Shown here piece by piece: positions 1 through 11,256 of a DNA stretch of 45,285 nt. Below the pieces are notes generated by a model. The model had not been told where the DNA came from. It searched no databases and saw nothing but the letters and a program-made list of their open reading frames with translations. The translations under genes and the position numbers were made by a program. This DNA comes from Cudoniella acicularis (Eukaryota > Ascomycota > Leotiomycetes > Helotiales > Helotiaceae): assembly GCA_013054445.1 (NCBI GenBank), contig JAAMPI010000286.1, positions 1 through 45,285 on the forward strand. Direction: 5' to 3'. Each line of letters opens with the position of its first letter. Position 1 is the stretch's first letter.

Positions 1-865
1 GTTTGGAGCGTGGAGTATAATGGAGCGATTGCAAAATTGGATGTTTGGATGCATGGATGGATGATCATGGGGAAGGAAAAGCTTGATGAATCTTTTATCT
101 TCATTTTTTTGGTGTCGGGTTTGGGATTGGGGATTGATGACGACGACGATGATGATAACGGTTCTTGAATGATGGATGAGTCACGAGGGATGATGTTATG
201 AAGTCAAGAAAGAAGGTTTAAGAGGGATGAATGTGTTTTGTTTGATGTATAGATAGGTAGATAGGAGAGTGATTGTTGTTTATTTAATTCATACAAGCGT
301 TTTTTAGCCGGTTTTGTTCCTTGTCGTTTGATTCTTGATTTGGTGGGTGATAGTGGTGGCAATATACCCTTTGCTTTTGAGATTGAGGGAGAAAANGGGG
401 GGGGGGGGGGGGGGGAGGGTTGTCATATATATATTAAAGTAAACTTGAATGGTTCTGGTTGATGTGATTTGTTTTAGTTTGAATTGAGTTTGAGTTTGAC
501 TTTGGTGCGAGTGTGAGTTGAGTGATTTCTTGGTTCCTCCGTCTTGAGTATTCTGACTTTATTTCTTATGATCAAGCTTTGTCATGATTGTCTGAAAATG
601 AATTAAGCCACTTGACTCTTCCATCCCTGTAAGTAGCCATACACATATACATATTCACAAGACATCTTGTTTGTAGAATGCCTATGCTTTATAGACTTTA
701 TTTTTCGTTAATCTTACTCCTGTGAGCAGGGTATGCATACAATATCTACAAAATGTCCACGAACTCCCATTTTAAAACAATTACAAACATCCACCACATC
801 ATCTCACCATCCAAATCCCCTCCTCCGTCCCTCCCCCCCAGTAGCCTGCCCGCTCGTCCCCCTCA
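1..865. other. Intergenic, no gene seen
   Basis: I find no convincing coding frame here on either strand. The stretch lies downstream of the minus-strand gene that ends at 866. It holds short runs of GAT/GAC triplets near 138-160 and a run of 19 G at 397-415, directly preceded by an undetermined base (N) at 396. That is a likely weak point of the assembly. Confidence 0.6.
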
Positions 866-2145
866 CTACATCCCAGGAAGCTCCGCATGATTAACACCCT
901 GCCTCCCATCCCCATGCAACTCGCCAGCATACCGCCCACTACTATCCAACTCCTCAGGCCTCAACCCATACCTCCCCTCGGTCGTTTCCGCCGCCCTCCT
1001 CTCATTCGCCTCCACCTCCGTATTCGGGGTCAGTGCTTGCGCATTCGGATCTTGCAGTTCTGCTCTTCCTCCACCAACGGGTATCTTCGTCATGGCTGCT
1101 GCTGGGACGGCGAAACTGGACATCGGGGACACGGGTGTGGGTGGTGCTGGTGCTGGTGTTTGGGTGGGTTGGAGGTTTTGAGGTTGTGGTTGGGGTTGCG
1201 TGTATTGGGGTGGTGGGTATTGTGATTGTTGCTGTGGTGGTGGTTGTTGTTGCATGTATGGGAATTGCTGCTGTTGTTGAGCTGGCGCTTGCGCTAACTT
1301 CGCTTTCCTATTCCTTTGACGCATCCAGCAGAAGAATAAAATGCCGAGGATACCCAGTAAAGCGAGACCGCCCACGACTCCTCCTACAATGGCGCCGATG
1401 GGCGGACTCGAGCTGCCGGAGCTGGAAGGGGAAGACGTGCCAGTTGCTTCGGGAACGTAGACGGCGCCTGTGGTTATGGTGATGGTTGTTGAGAGGCCGG
1501 TTATTACTGTGATTCCTGAGTCACTGCTGCCGCCGGCTGAGGATGTGCTTGCTGCTGCGATGGTGGTTTGGGCTCCGCCTGCTGCTGAGCTTAATGCGGT
1601 GGCTGCACCTGGGTTGCTGGATGCTGTTACAACGACGGCGCCATTGGTGCGGGGATAGCCGGCTTCGGTGCAGTATTCGTCGTAGATGGATATTGCGCCT
1701 GGGACCTTTTTGTTGAGGGAAATATTAGCGTATTATTTTCTAAATTGAAGGGAGAGGGGAGTGGTTACCAGTGCTGTTCCGAAGCAGAATGCCGAGACGC
1801 AGCGCTCAGGAAGGTGCTTGCTTTGGCCTGAACCGCCGACGTACAATAACAAGCATTGTATACCGTAGAGCTACAGTTCGACATCAATCAGTCCCAAATC
1901 TTCCAATTCCAATAAGAAAAAGGGAGGAAGAGAAACAAAACTCACTCGACTGCACATCCTAAATCCGACTGCAAATTATACCCCAAATTGTACTGCCCTG
2001 GAAGGTACAAACAGTTTTGCACGCAGGACTGTTCGACCGTGAAGTCCGCTAGGGCCGTGATACTCACTGTATTAGTATCTACAGCCTTCGCTGCGCGGAG
2101 GAGGGCTAAGAAAAGCGCGAGATGTTTTGAGGAAGAGAGAGACAT
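866..2145 (-). CDS. Cys-rich secreted-type single-pass membrane protein with P/Q-rich tail (apparent frameshift)
   Basis: Three exons are proposed on the minus strand: 2145-1946, 1870-1769 and 1705-866. The donors are GTGAGT and GTAACC. The product starts with a signal peptide (ALFLALLRAAKA). A Cys-rich ectodomain follows (QSCVQNCLYLPG, then YNACYC and CVSAFCFG), then a Ser/Thr/Ala stalk. One membrane helix (GGVVGGLALLGILGILFFCW) precedes a basic stop-transfer RQRNRK and a Pro/Gln-rich cytoplasmic tail. This layout is common among uncharacterised fungal surface proteins. In exon 2 the YNACYC frame and the CVSAFCFG frame differ by one base near 1795-1803. Exon lengths 200 + 102 also leave exon 3 one base out of phase. 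A single base is therefore missing, by sequencing error or true frameshift. Function unknown; a surface sensor or wall anchor is possible. Confidence 0.7.
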
Positions 2146-3540
2146 TTTTGGCTGGCGTTATCGGAATTCGAAAGGCATTCAGAACAGAAGATGAAAAGAA
2201 AAACACAAGAATCTCACCGGCGCGATCGATGATACGGAGTATCAACGCCGACAGCGAGTTGCTGCACCCGCGGCTCGAGTCCAAGGGTTGTCGCATCATG
2301 CCGTCTCTGCAATTAGTATCGATCGAATTAGAGGCGGGCGTGACCGCCACTTGACTCTTTCTGAAGACAAGCGTGGAAATGAGTGGTGTACGCAAGTGAG
2401 GCTGAAATATTGGTCGACGTTTTGGGGATGGTGTGTCGGAGAACTTGCTAGGGGGGGATGCACGAAAGGGGGTACAGCTCCAAGAGGGAGGTTTTTGGTT
2501 GGTTGGTTTGGAGGATGCCTTGCTAGGTGCCTTGCCGATGGTGGGTTGTGGGACTGTGGCATTTGGTGAGTGAACTATTTTTAACGGGGTTTTTGGGCAG
2601 CAGGACGTGCGTTGTGCAGTGTGGTGTTTGATTAGAAACTGGGGGGATTGATAATAATGTTTGGATATTCTACATAGAAGCGATGAAGGGAGTGTTTTCT
2701 TAGGGGTCTGGAAGCTTGGATTTGGGATAGGTTTAACAGCATGAAGAAAGGGAATGCACGCATTGAAATTCAAGCCTCGAGATGGGCAGAAAAAGCAAAT
2801 AAAAATATCAGCCACACGGTATCAGCCCCTTATTTGTGAAACATTTCTGATCGAGGCTTTCTGCTTGGCATTTTCTGCCTCCACAAATCTTTCTTTTAAC
2901 GACTTTCGAGAAGAAAAAGCGTTGGAGAGGTGGGAACCTTATTTTTGGGAGTGAGGATGATGGGCAAGGATTAGTGCGGGGTAGGTGTGGTGGGGTAGTT
3001 GGGGTGTTGTCGGTTTGCTTTCTGGGTGTGTCTTCCCTTGTTGTGTTCTTGTTTCTGGATTTGATATATTTTGCTTTGGAGTTTTGATTCTCTAAGTTTG
3101 ATTTTTTTGGCGATGATTCTGCAAAATCTTTGAAGCTGTCGCTCGCTCTTTGAAAATTGACAGATTGAGTTTCGTCGCAAGTCCTGCCTTTTCTCGAAGT
3201 AAAGAGTATCTGGTTCTTTTTTACTCTAAGATCCCAGATTTATTATGTTTTGCTTTCTAAAAACGCTGGTCCAGAAAGTTGAAAAATTTCTTGTTGTTTC
3301 TATAGTGTCATCGATAGCAAATCCGAATTGTTCACATTGCGAGTGCTTTTAGGTCAACAGTATAAGATGTGCGTAATTGATTTTTGTTGCCTGGCCGACT
3401 TTTATTTGAGATGTCTGCAAATATTCTATTGGTTTGGTGTATTATTCTGTCAACGCTGGGCTGGACCTTAATAAATAGCAGGTGGGAATTACAAGCAAGT
3501 TGTTGAAATGCGTTGGCAACTTGGGTATTCCAATTTTGAT
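2146..3540. other. Intergenic, no gene seen
   Basis: This stretch includes the promoter side of the minus-strand gene that starts at 2145. Open frames of up to 247 codons on the minus strand (2072-2815) overlap that gene's first exon out of frame. They show low-complexity Pro/Ser composition and no motif, so I do not call a gene. Confidence 0.5.
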
Positions 3541-4008
3541 CAGGGTTAGCCAAGTCCGAGTCCGAGTCCGAGTCGGATTCCGAGTCGGATTTTGCCATTT
3601 TTCTTTTGACTCGTCCCAAGAAGTTCGAACCAAGTCGACTTTAGCTGACTTGACTACAACCCGAGTCCAAGTCAGACTTGGCCTTAAACTCGAATCATAA
3701 GAATATTAAGTATATCTTCAAGTTTCAAGTACAAGTAACATTTATTTTCAGTTTAATATATACTTTTATATCAAAAATTTCCTTCCAATGCCTTCTATTT
3801 ATTATCCTAGTACTTATAAAGGCTATAATAGTATAACTAAGCTAATAAACCAGAAATCATACAAGACTTATCATGTGTATATACTATTAATAGTATTCTA
3901 AGTAGACTCGCGAGTCGACTTAGACTCGGCACAAGTCAAGCTTTTTTTTGATTCGGCGAGTTAGAGTCCAAGTCTGAGCTGAGTTAAACTCGGACTTGGC
4001 TAACCCTG
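3541..4008. mobile_element. hAT-type MITE, 468 bp, with 8-bp target duplication
   Basis: The element has perfect 21-bp terminal inverted repeats beginning CAGGGTTAGCCAAGTCCGAG at 3541 and ending with the complement at 4008. It is flanked by ATTTTGAT (3533-3540) and GTTTTGAT (4009-4016), an 8-bp target duplication with one mismatch. Just inside both ends lie many copies of CCGAGT/ACTCGG-type hexamers. The centre (about 3700-3900) is very AT-rich and has no transposase frame. A terminal CAGGG plus an 8-bp duplication is the signature of the hAT superfamily, so this is a non-autonomous member that depended on a transposase elsewhere. Confidence 0.88.
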
Positions 4009-4079
4009 GTTTTGATATTGAATTTTGCCCGTAACCTACACATTCGCATTGTGTGAATCACCCAGTACTTATTAGAAAT

Positions 4080-4391
4080 TCAATCTTTCTTCCAGCTATG
4101 AATCGCGCGAAGTGTGTCGCCTATCAGCGCATCTCGCTCGTGATTCACAAAATATAGATATTGAATGTTCTCCGCAGCGCCATCCTCTCCACACCCACAA
4201 CTCATCCGGTCATACTTCCAAAAACCAGGATCTTTCCTTGCCTGCAATCTGCGCTGGTAGTTGTTTTCCCAACAGCCAACCTGTCGGCTACTTCCTTGGA
4301 ATTGAAAATTCGGAATTTTCTCGAGTAGGGAACTCGCAAACGCCGAAAGGGTTATACTAAAGGTGAGTTTGCCCTTCACCTCCCTTCTCAT
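4080..4391 (-). CDS. Small hypothetical protein, 103 aa
   Basis: A single minus-strand frame runs from a true ATG at 4391 to a stop at 4080, 64 bp beyond the hAT-type MITE. The product has a weakly hydrophobic N-terminus, a Cys-containing centre (GCWENNYQRR, MSCGCGEDG) and a charged C-terminus (FVNHERDALIGD). Its composition looks more protein-like than neighbouring spurious frames. I recognise no domain, and it could be a relic or chance. It is divergent to the Cys-rich gene at 4574, so the two would share a short promoter region. Confidence 0.28.
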   Translation of the reverse strand: MRREVKGKLTFSITLSAFASSLLEKIPNFQFQGSSRQVGCWENNYQRRLQARKDPGFWKYDRMSCGCGEDGAAENIQYLYFVNHERDALIGDTLRAIHSWKKD

Positions 4392-4573
4392 CGTACCACA
4401 AAATTATTCACTTAACTTTTGAAAGGGTGAATTGCCTGGCCTGACGTACTTTGAGTCCACATCACAGCAACCTCCTAGGCTTCGGGTATTTCTACCAGAC
4501 CAATTGGCCCACCTTTCACACAAAACCACAAGAACACAATCCAAAGTCCAAATACTAAACAACTCAACTCAAA

Positions 4574-4986
4574 ATGTCCAACGCCACGGACCCAAACGCC
4601 GCCTGTTGCATCGGAGCACTAACCAACTCCACACCAGGCGATAACATCTGCCTCGTCCCGGCAACCAACGTCTCCATCTCCAAGCAACAAGACCTAGCCA
4701 AATGCTGCCAAGCAGGTCAAAGCCTTGATCTGTACAACTCGGATATACTAGTGCTCGGTTGCTTCATGTACTGCAATCTCACTAGTCCTCCAACGATTTC
4801 CAGCAAAATGCCAATAAAATCTCGGCATGTTTCGAGAACATCTTTAACGGCGACGGAATCGAATGTCAGTTTGACACTCGGGATGACACCATGCAGAACT
4901 CGGCAACAGTTGTTTACGAAAAGCGCTCAAGCTGGGTGGGAGTCGCACTTGTTGGTTTGGTCATTGGAGCTTTAATCCTCGGTTGA
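4574..4986 (+). CDS. Small Cys-rich protein with C-terminal membrane segment (apparent frameshift)
   Basis: The gene starts at ATG 4574, after a CA-rich leader typical of fungal 5' UTRs (AACAACTCAACTCAAA). The first frame gives MSNATDPNAACCIGALTNST and then CCQAGQSL, LGCFMYCNLTS. About position 4788-4796 the sensible frame moves by one base to SSNDFQQNANKISACFEN and IECQFD, then ends in a hydrophobic helix (WVGVALVGLVIGALILG) and a stop at 4984-4986. The total span of 413 bases is one short of a multiple of three. The joined product would have about 137 residues and nine cysteines, with no N-terminal signal peptide and a C-terminal membrane or GPI-type segment. It has the look of a conserved uncharacterised family of ascomycetes; I know no function. 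The missing base may be a sequencing error. Confidence 0.6.
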
Positions 4987-5173
4987 TGGGGTATCGATGT
5001 CTCGATTGCGAAGCTGGATGCTGCTAGAGCAGTCTCGATTGCGCATGGCTTGGGGATCTTCATGGTGAATACATACTGATGCAGTGATGCTGGGTTGGGG
5101 TTTCGCCTGGAAAAGAAGGTTGCTAGATTTGGAATTTGATAACTCGATGGTCTTCATGCATGTAGATGGCGTC

Positions 5174-5538
5174 GAGGTGCAATAAGAAAAACAATTTCCG
5201 CCTGGATTCGCAGATTGATGATTGAGGCCTCCCGCCTTTTAGATTGATTGATACCTTGCTGCCTTTTCGAATTTTGTTTTGTGAATCTGATAATTTTGAC
5301 TTGTGCTACTAATTTCTTTATCGTATTTGTCCTTTAGGTTAGAAGTGATGTTGAGGTTCAATGAAGCAATTTCCGTCTATGTTCCCGGGTTGATGATCGA
5401 GGCCTCCCTTATTCTAGTTTGATTGATGCCTTGCCTATTTTGGGAATTTTGTAATTTTGTAATTTTATATGAATTGGGCAATTTTGAGCTATACGACCAA
5501 TTTTTCGTTTTGTCCCTAGTGTCCTTTGGGTTATATAG
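5174..5538 (+). repeat. Imperfect direct tandem duplication, period about 179 bp
   Basis: Copy A (about 5174-5345) and copy B (about 5353-5538) align along their length. Both begin with GAGGTNCAAT, then CAATTTCCG, TTGATGAT, GAGGCCTCCC, TTTGATTGAT, CCTTG, GAATTTTG, AATTTTGA and TGTCCTTTNGGTTA. They differ by many substitutions and small indels, so the duplication is old. No reading frame is conserved. It lies just 3' of the Cys-rich gene and may be a duplicated 3' flank or a relic of a repeat. Confidence 0.75.
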
Positions 5539-7011
5539 TCAACGGTGCAACAGGCTTCCCATATTTCGCATACACAAAGACCACTCTTCTGAAAAAAGCG
5601 ACTTACAAGGAGCTCCACACACATCAACATCCTCTACCTTCCAAGAAATCCTGCCAAAAATCCCATGAAGGAGCGGGTTGACAAGCTCTTATATAGTGTC
5701 TGTGAGATATAAATACCGATATAAATTACTGGCACAAGCAGTGCGACCTTGGTTGCTGCGCCGTGCCGCAAGCTTCTGCCTCCTTACAGGAACCGGAACC
5801 TGGTCCTCGGGAGAGTCGGGCCTCAGTCTTTTATGCATACCTGGTAGCTATTCACGGACGGCGAAGGAGCATTTGGTGTGCTGCACGTCAAGAACCTTGA
5901 AACCTTGTCAATATTCAACGTCATGATAACTTTGTCAACACTTTTTTTGATGGGTAAATCTGCGGCAGTGCAGATGATGGATATCTTTTCATTTTCTGGA
6001 CAGAAGAATCTGGACTCGGAAACGGCATGTGAAAAAAGAAAGTAAGTACCCATTACTCTTTCACCTTCCTCTTTGGTTTCAATAGTTTCGAGACCATATA
6101 CGGAGGTACTCCGTACAGTACGGAGTAATAATTGGGTTTCGCGTCGGGAAAAAGGGGGGTGGGGTAAGCAGACGCGACTGCAAGGACCCGACCCTACCCT
6201 GTTAATCCTCAAGCGCAAGCAATTACCCAAACTCTAACGCGCGACATAAAAACGAACTGGGGAGTGAATCCTTCTGAGGAAACGAAGTAGAAGCCTCACA
6301 TATGATTTCTGATCATTCTTTCCAAGTTAAATATCTACTAAAACGTGAATTACCTAAAGGAATAGAAACGGTTACTCCTTATCCCTGAACCCCTTCGTAG
6401 CGAATAATAAGCGGTGTGGTTGCACGTGCTTACATCGCCTCGGCGATTGGCTAAATAACGACGTCTAGAAGGTTTCACTCTTATCACTCAACACTACGAT
6501 TTCTAGGATTGACTGGCACAACACGTGCAAAAAATCACATTGGAACAGTCTAGCCTTGTCAAAAATTCGTGATAGAGGCGTGCCGGCCGAGGCGATACAA
6601 CGGGACGATGGCCTGCCAGCGGACCAATGCCAAAGACAGCAGCTCCTCGCGTGCCTCCACCTCCCTGATGTCAAACTCCAACATCTGCCTGGAGGCCCTG
6701 AACAGCACTGCACCTTGGGCTGAAGAAAGCCCCTGCATGGCCTGCAGCTAGGGCAGAACGTGGGCCATTCCAACGTTAACGGTCTTTATCCGTACAAGAT
6801 GAGAAGCGCCGAAGCTGACATGTTTTTTCCTGTCGTATCGCAATGTCGAACGAACCGCCAGTTTGTCTCTTCTTCTTCATGTTTCCCCGGCCAATTTGAT
6901 ATCCAGACATGCTTTGACATTCAGCGCCTAGACAACGACTTACGAACCCCGCAGTGTTCCAATATCGCACCGTATCAGCGGCCTCGCGAGGCTGTTGACT
7001 TAGGATAGGTC
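5539..7011. other. Intergenic region upstream of the kinase-like gene
   Basis: No supported gene. It contains a short perfect palindrome at 6107-6127 (see separate entry). A GC-richer patch at about 6559-6765 holds a 59-codon minus-strand frame (6738-6559; e.g. LALVRWQAIVPLYRLGRHAS) that I do not recognise. The last part up to 7011 is probably the 5' UTR and promoter of the gene starting at 7012: the preceding frame is closed by a TAG only a few bases before its ATG. Confidence 0.5.
6107..6127. repeat. Perfect short palindrome TACTCCGTA-CAG-TACGGAGTA
   Basis: Two 9-base arms, TACTCCGTA and TACGGAGTA, flank a 3-base loop. The half-site ACTCCGTA/TACGGAGT also occurs singly near 2229 (TACGGAGTA), 24636 (CTACTCCGTAA) and 39533 (ACGGAGTA). 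It may be a protein-binding site or a relic of a dispersed repeat. Confidence 0.6.
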
Positions 7012-10000
7012 ATGTCCCAAATCGGCCAGCGAACCGCGCTTCACGAATTTTTTCGATGGGAGAGTACACAATGGGTGGAATCGGTGGCCGACTTGACGAC
7101 GGATGAGAAGGTCTCTTTTATGCCGTTGGAGAATCTCAAATCCTATTTCACAGCAAACGACTGCAGAGAGTTGAACAAGATTCTCACCGAAGTTTTCAAG
7201 ACAGACTTTCCGCCAGTTGATCCAGATCTTGTGCTACGCGACCATACTGCCATATTTTGCATTCTGTTGCGCATTGGCCAAGGACAATATATCGAGCATT
7301 TTGCCCAATATGAGGAGCTTTCTGATCGACGTCTACCTTTTGATCCAAGTCGCCCTCCGGCTGAGCTTCCCGCAGTTGATGATGACCCGACATTTCTCGA
7401 GAGGTTTTGTGAAAAGCAAAGAATGTACTGCGTTCCAATATTCGATGGCCACATGTTACACAAGAACTTCGGCCGGCAACGTTTCCTCCCTATTACTTCG
7501 AAAGAACCACGAGAAATAGAAGGGCAGGCTCAAAGATACATCATAACTTTATATGGACCCCACAATAGACTTATTCCTCCCGCGCAAGCTCAAGTAAGTG
7601 TCGAGTTACAGAATATATGGTTCTAATCGGCTAACAAAATTAGCAAATGAATGCTGCCAATGCAAATACCTTCGTCCTCAAGAGATACCCGGGCAAGGAA
7701 CACGAGGCTGTTTATAGGGAGGAGGTCAATGGCTTTCGCAGTGTGAAACAGGCGGACAGTATCATAAAGTTCTATGGGAGCTATATCCATGGCGATGAAT
7801 ATAATATTCTACTGGAATTCGCTGAAAAGGGTACTCTTGAGCAATATTTTGCGCTCGAGTCACCACCAAGTCGAGGAGGGGATATTGTGAAATTTTGGGA
7901 AGCTCTTTTTCGCTTGATTAAGGGTTTAAAAGCTGTGCACTCTGTTCGGAAGTATGTTTTCCCCCTTTAAATGTTCACGGTCTGTGCTGATTTCTGAAGG
8001 GGCCATCTAAATGTCAATCCACAAAGTGTGTCTGTACTGAGCGCCGGAACCGAATCATCAAACTGGCAGTTCAAGTTCTCAGATTTTGGTTTGAGAAATG
8101 CGGAAAGCAAAGAAGGCCAGGACGGCGCAAATGCGGCACCAGAAAACGAAAATTCTCCAACTTATAGTAAGTACTAGTGCTGAAGAAATAGCATCTCTAA
8201 CACATGATAGGCGCCCCCGAACAGTATATGCGGTATGATCAAAACGATCAGCCTCGTCCAGGGTCTCCAAAGCCTACTTGGGCAGCCGACATATGGGCTC
8301 TTGGCTGTATCTATAGCGAGGCTGCCATTTGGATCGCGGATGGATATAAAGGGCTCGTCGATTATCGCAAGCAACGTGCGATCGAATTCGAAAGAATCAT
8401 GTTCAAAAGTGGCGATTGTTTTCATGATGGCTTACGAGTGCTTCAATCAGTCCTTGATGCCCACAGAGACATCGAGGACCGACTGAGACGTTCAGACAAT
8501 ATCACCAAGGATGTTTTGGACTCTATGGTAGATGAAATGTTATGGGAGGAAGACCGACCAAATGCTAAGGCATTGACACGAAAAGCCGAAATGATTCTGT
8601 CTAGAGCACGTCAGAAGCTCGCTCCAAACTCGCCAGACGACATCATCAGGCCCGGGAGTAGCCAAAGTCGGACTTACCCTCCTCCACGACTTCAACCTCC
8701 GTCGCAAGCTCTTCCACCAATTCCGCGCGGTCTGACTCCTGCATTGTCTTCGATTTCCGAGCAGCAATTTCCAACTAACGTTGATAAATGGCGATCTCAG
8801 GTCAGTCCAGTTGCACCAAGATCGCGTTTTGGTTCTAGCATTGCCAGCGAGTCATCTAGTCCAGTACTCCCACATCAGCAATTGAGTAGCACTGAGAGCG
8901 TATCGGATCTCGACCGGGAAATCACAGGTTCAATAGCCAGTTGGAATTTTGGGGATAATAATTCTGTTGTTGCGCCATCTACACCTTTCACCTCGCCACA
9001 TGTCAGTGTTCACTATGATTTCCAAGGTCACCCAAATGAGGGACGACCTCGCGCTGCACCATCTCCCGGCCCCCAGGAATATAGAAGGCCTCTTCCTAAT
9101 CACAATCTTTCCCGTAATTTGTCATACATGGGTAGCGAATCATCGTTTTCATCAACTCATCCGCCACGTAGGGACTCGGCACGAGTTATGAGTTCATATA
9201 CGCAGGGATCCGCTACATCGATACCAACACCGCGAAACCAGTGGTTTGAAGGCGCTGCTACCAGTGATGTACCGCCAGCTCCAAATCAGTGGACCGAACC
9301 TACCAGTGATCCAAATCCAAATCCAAATCCAAATCCAGAACCAAGGACGATGTCACCACCTCAAAATCAACTGAACCAAGGCCCTGTCCTTGATGATGCA
9401 CCACCAGCTCAGAGCCAATGGAATATAGGTTCTGCCGTCAGTGATCTGAAACCAGATTCAAGATCGGTGCTGCCATCTCAACGAACAGGAGGTTCTGTTG
9501 TCGGTGATTCAAGGCCAGAACCGAGGGCGATGCCTCCCGTTCAGAATCATCTCAGAGAAGGTTCTGCCGTTAGTGATTTAAATTCAGAATCAAGGGTGGT
9601 GCAGCCAACTCAAAATCGTCTGAGGGAAGCTTCCGGTGTCAGTGATGCAAGGTTAGAGTCAAGGACGAGGTCACCATCCCAAAATCATTGGGCCGGAGTC
9701 TCCGCCGCCAGCGATTCACGACCAGACTTGATGGCGATGCCACCACTTCAAAACCAAAGGGCAGAAGGCTCTATTATCAGTGATCACAGGCCAGAATCAA
9801 GGAGGGTGCCCACGGCTGAAAATGCATGGAGTCAAGGCTCCGTCATCAGTAACGCACTACCAGCTCAAAATCAATGGACCGGAGGCTCTGTTGTTAGTGA
9901 TATCCGACCAGATTCAAGGTCGACGCTGCAATCTCAACACCATCGCCCGGGTGGGTCTGTCGTTAGTGATATACGACCTGAATCAGCGGTGATGCCGCAA

Positions 10001-11256
10001 ACCCAATGGATGGGAAGCTCAGAATCAACGGTTACTGATGGGTCGAAAACTGCTAGCCGAGCACCGAGTCGAGGTAGCAGTCGACATTCGACCTTTTCCC
10101 TACCCCGAAGCACTCACAGCGACGATAATCCCCCCGCTCCAACCAAGTCACAAAAACGTTCCTTGGGATTTTCTCTTTTTCCTTCAAAATCTCGAAGTGG
10201 TGGTGTGCCGCCTAGTCCGAGCGTGACTTCACTAGAAAAGCATTTCTTCTCCCGCAAGGAAAGTGTTTCATCATCACACTCAAGTCGCCATCCTTCAACC
10301 CCATCTGAAAGAGCGTCACCGATTCCGGATTTGCCTCAGAGTAATGATTATTTATCCGTAAATACCTGTCTACAATGGAAAATTGCACACAAAACGGTCA
10401 AGAAATCCTCGAAGATTCCACCTTTACCTGGTGTCAGTATGCTGCAAGGAATAAAAGAGAGGGATCATGTGAGATTTACCCCTTTAACCTTTATTTATTA
10501 TCAAAACTAATTATGTAGGTCTTCATCATCGATGACAGCGCCTGCATGTCTCCAGTCTGGCCCGATGTCAAACGAGTCTTCGAAGCACTTTCATATGTCG
10601 TGAAAGGCATGTCACCCGATGGAACCGAGCTATTCTTCACCATTGCCTATGACACCTGGCAACGAAGAGACACTTCCGACCTCTGCATGTATTTGGACAA
10701 GAAAGCCATAGCTGGAGTGACCAACATTACAAAACGTTTGAACTTGCAATTACAGGCTTACAGAATGAGAATGAACAAGGCGAAGGAACTAAAAGGAGCC
10801 AAGAGCATCGTCAGACCTATGAGTTTCTACATCTTGACGAATGGCGAATGGCCTGAGGTTCCTGAATCAAAGGTTGCGATCAAGGCGATGGCGGATTTCC
10901 TCATCGCGGAGAATTTGCTGCAGGGGCAGGTTACGATTGAGTTTATCAGTTTTGCGCAGACTGCAACAGCAGTGCAGAAGGTGAATGATTTGGCGAAGTC
11001 GGACTATGGATTGTATGTTTCCCTCTTATATCGCCCTAAAAGCCGCCGAGACTGACATGTTAACTCCAGGCAAATCACCGATTGCACGCCGTGGACCGGA
11101 AATGTCCTCAAGATGCTTGCAGGGCCACTTGATAGATCACTCTTTGAAAACGATGGGCGAGAGATAGCAGGACAGCGTTCCATTAGCCGTCAACCTAGCA
11201 TCTCGCATGTTTATGCTCCTGGCGGTGGCAACGTGGCTTTGACCGAATTGGCGTGA
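7012..11256 (+). CDS. Protein kinase-like protein (probable pseudokinase) with C-terminal vWA-like domain, 1331 aa
   Basis: Six exons: 7012-7593, 7644-7951, 8000-8166, 8211-10468, 10519-11012 and 11070-11256. All join in phase to 1332 codons. An N-terminal region of about 195 residues precedes a kinase fold. Visible kinase motifs are the ATP-anchoring Lys in TFVLKRY (about residue 207), SDFGL (DFG at 325-327), SAPE (354-356) and ADIWALGCI. The catalytic loop, however, reads HLNVNPQS where active kinases have HxDxKPxN: the catalytic Asp is Asn 301, the Lys is Asn 303, and the metal-binding Asn is Ser 306. A long disordered linker with about ten 25-30-residue repeats follows. From residue 1106 a vWA-like domain begins FIIDDSACM, where the MIDAS pattern DxSxS has Cys as its last position. 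This architecture is a recurring fungal type of unknown role; a scaffold function is my inference. Confidence 0.9.
9230..10040 (+). repeat. Coding tandem repeats in the kinase-like gene linker
   Basis: About ten degenerate units of 25-30 codons follow one another. The core is Gln-Asn-x-x-x-x-x-Gly-Ser-x-Val-Ser-Asp-x-Arg-Pro-Glu-Ser-Arg, for example GGSVVSDIRPDSRS, GSAVSDLNSESR and GSIISDHRPESRR. A microsatellite of CCAAAT units at about 9308-9340 encodes a Pro-Asn run. The units are Ser/Pro-rich, hence likely phosphorylated and disordered. Repeat number is likely to vary between strains. Confidence 0.85.

Noticed and set aside
2072..2815. 247-codon minus-strand open frame
   Set aside because: It overlaps the first exon of the Cys-rich membrane gene in another frame, is Pro/Ser-rich, and shows no domain or conserved-looking block.
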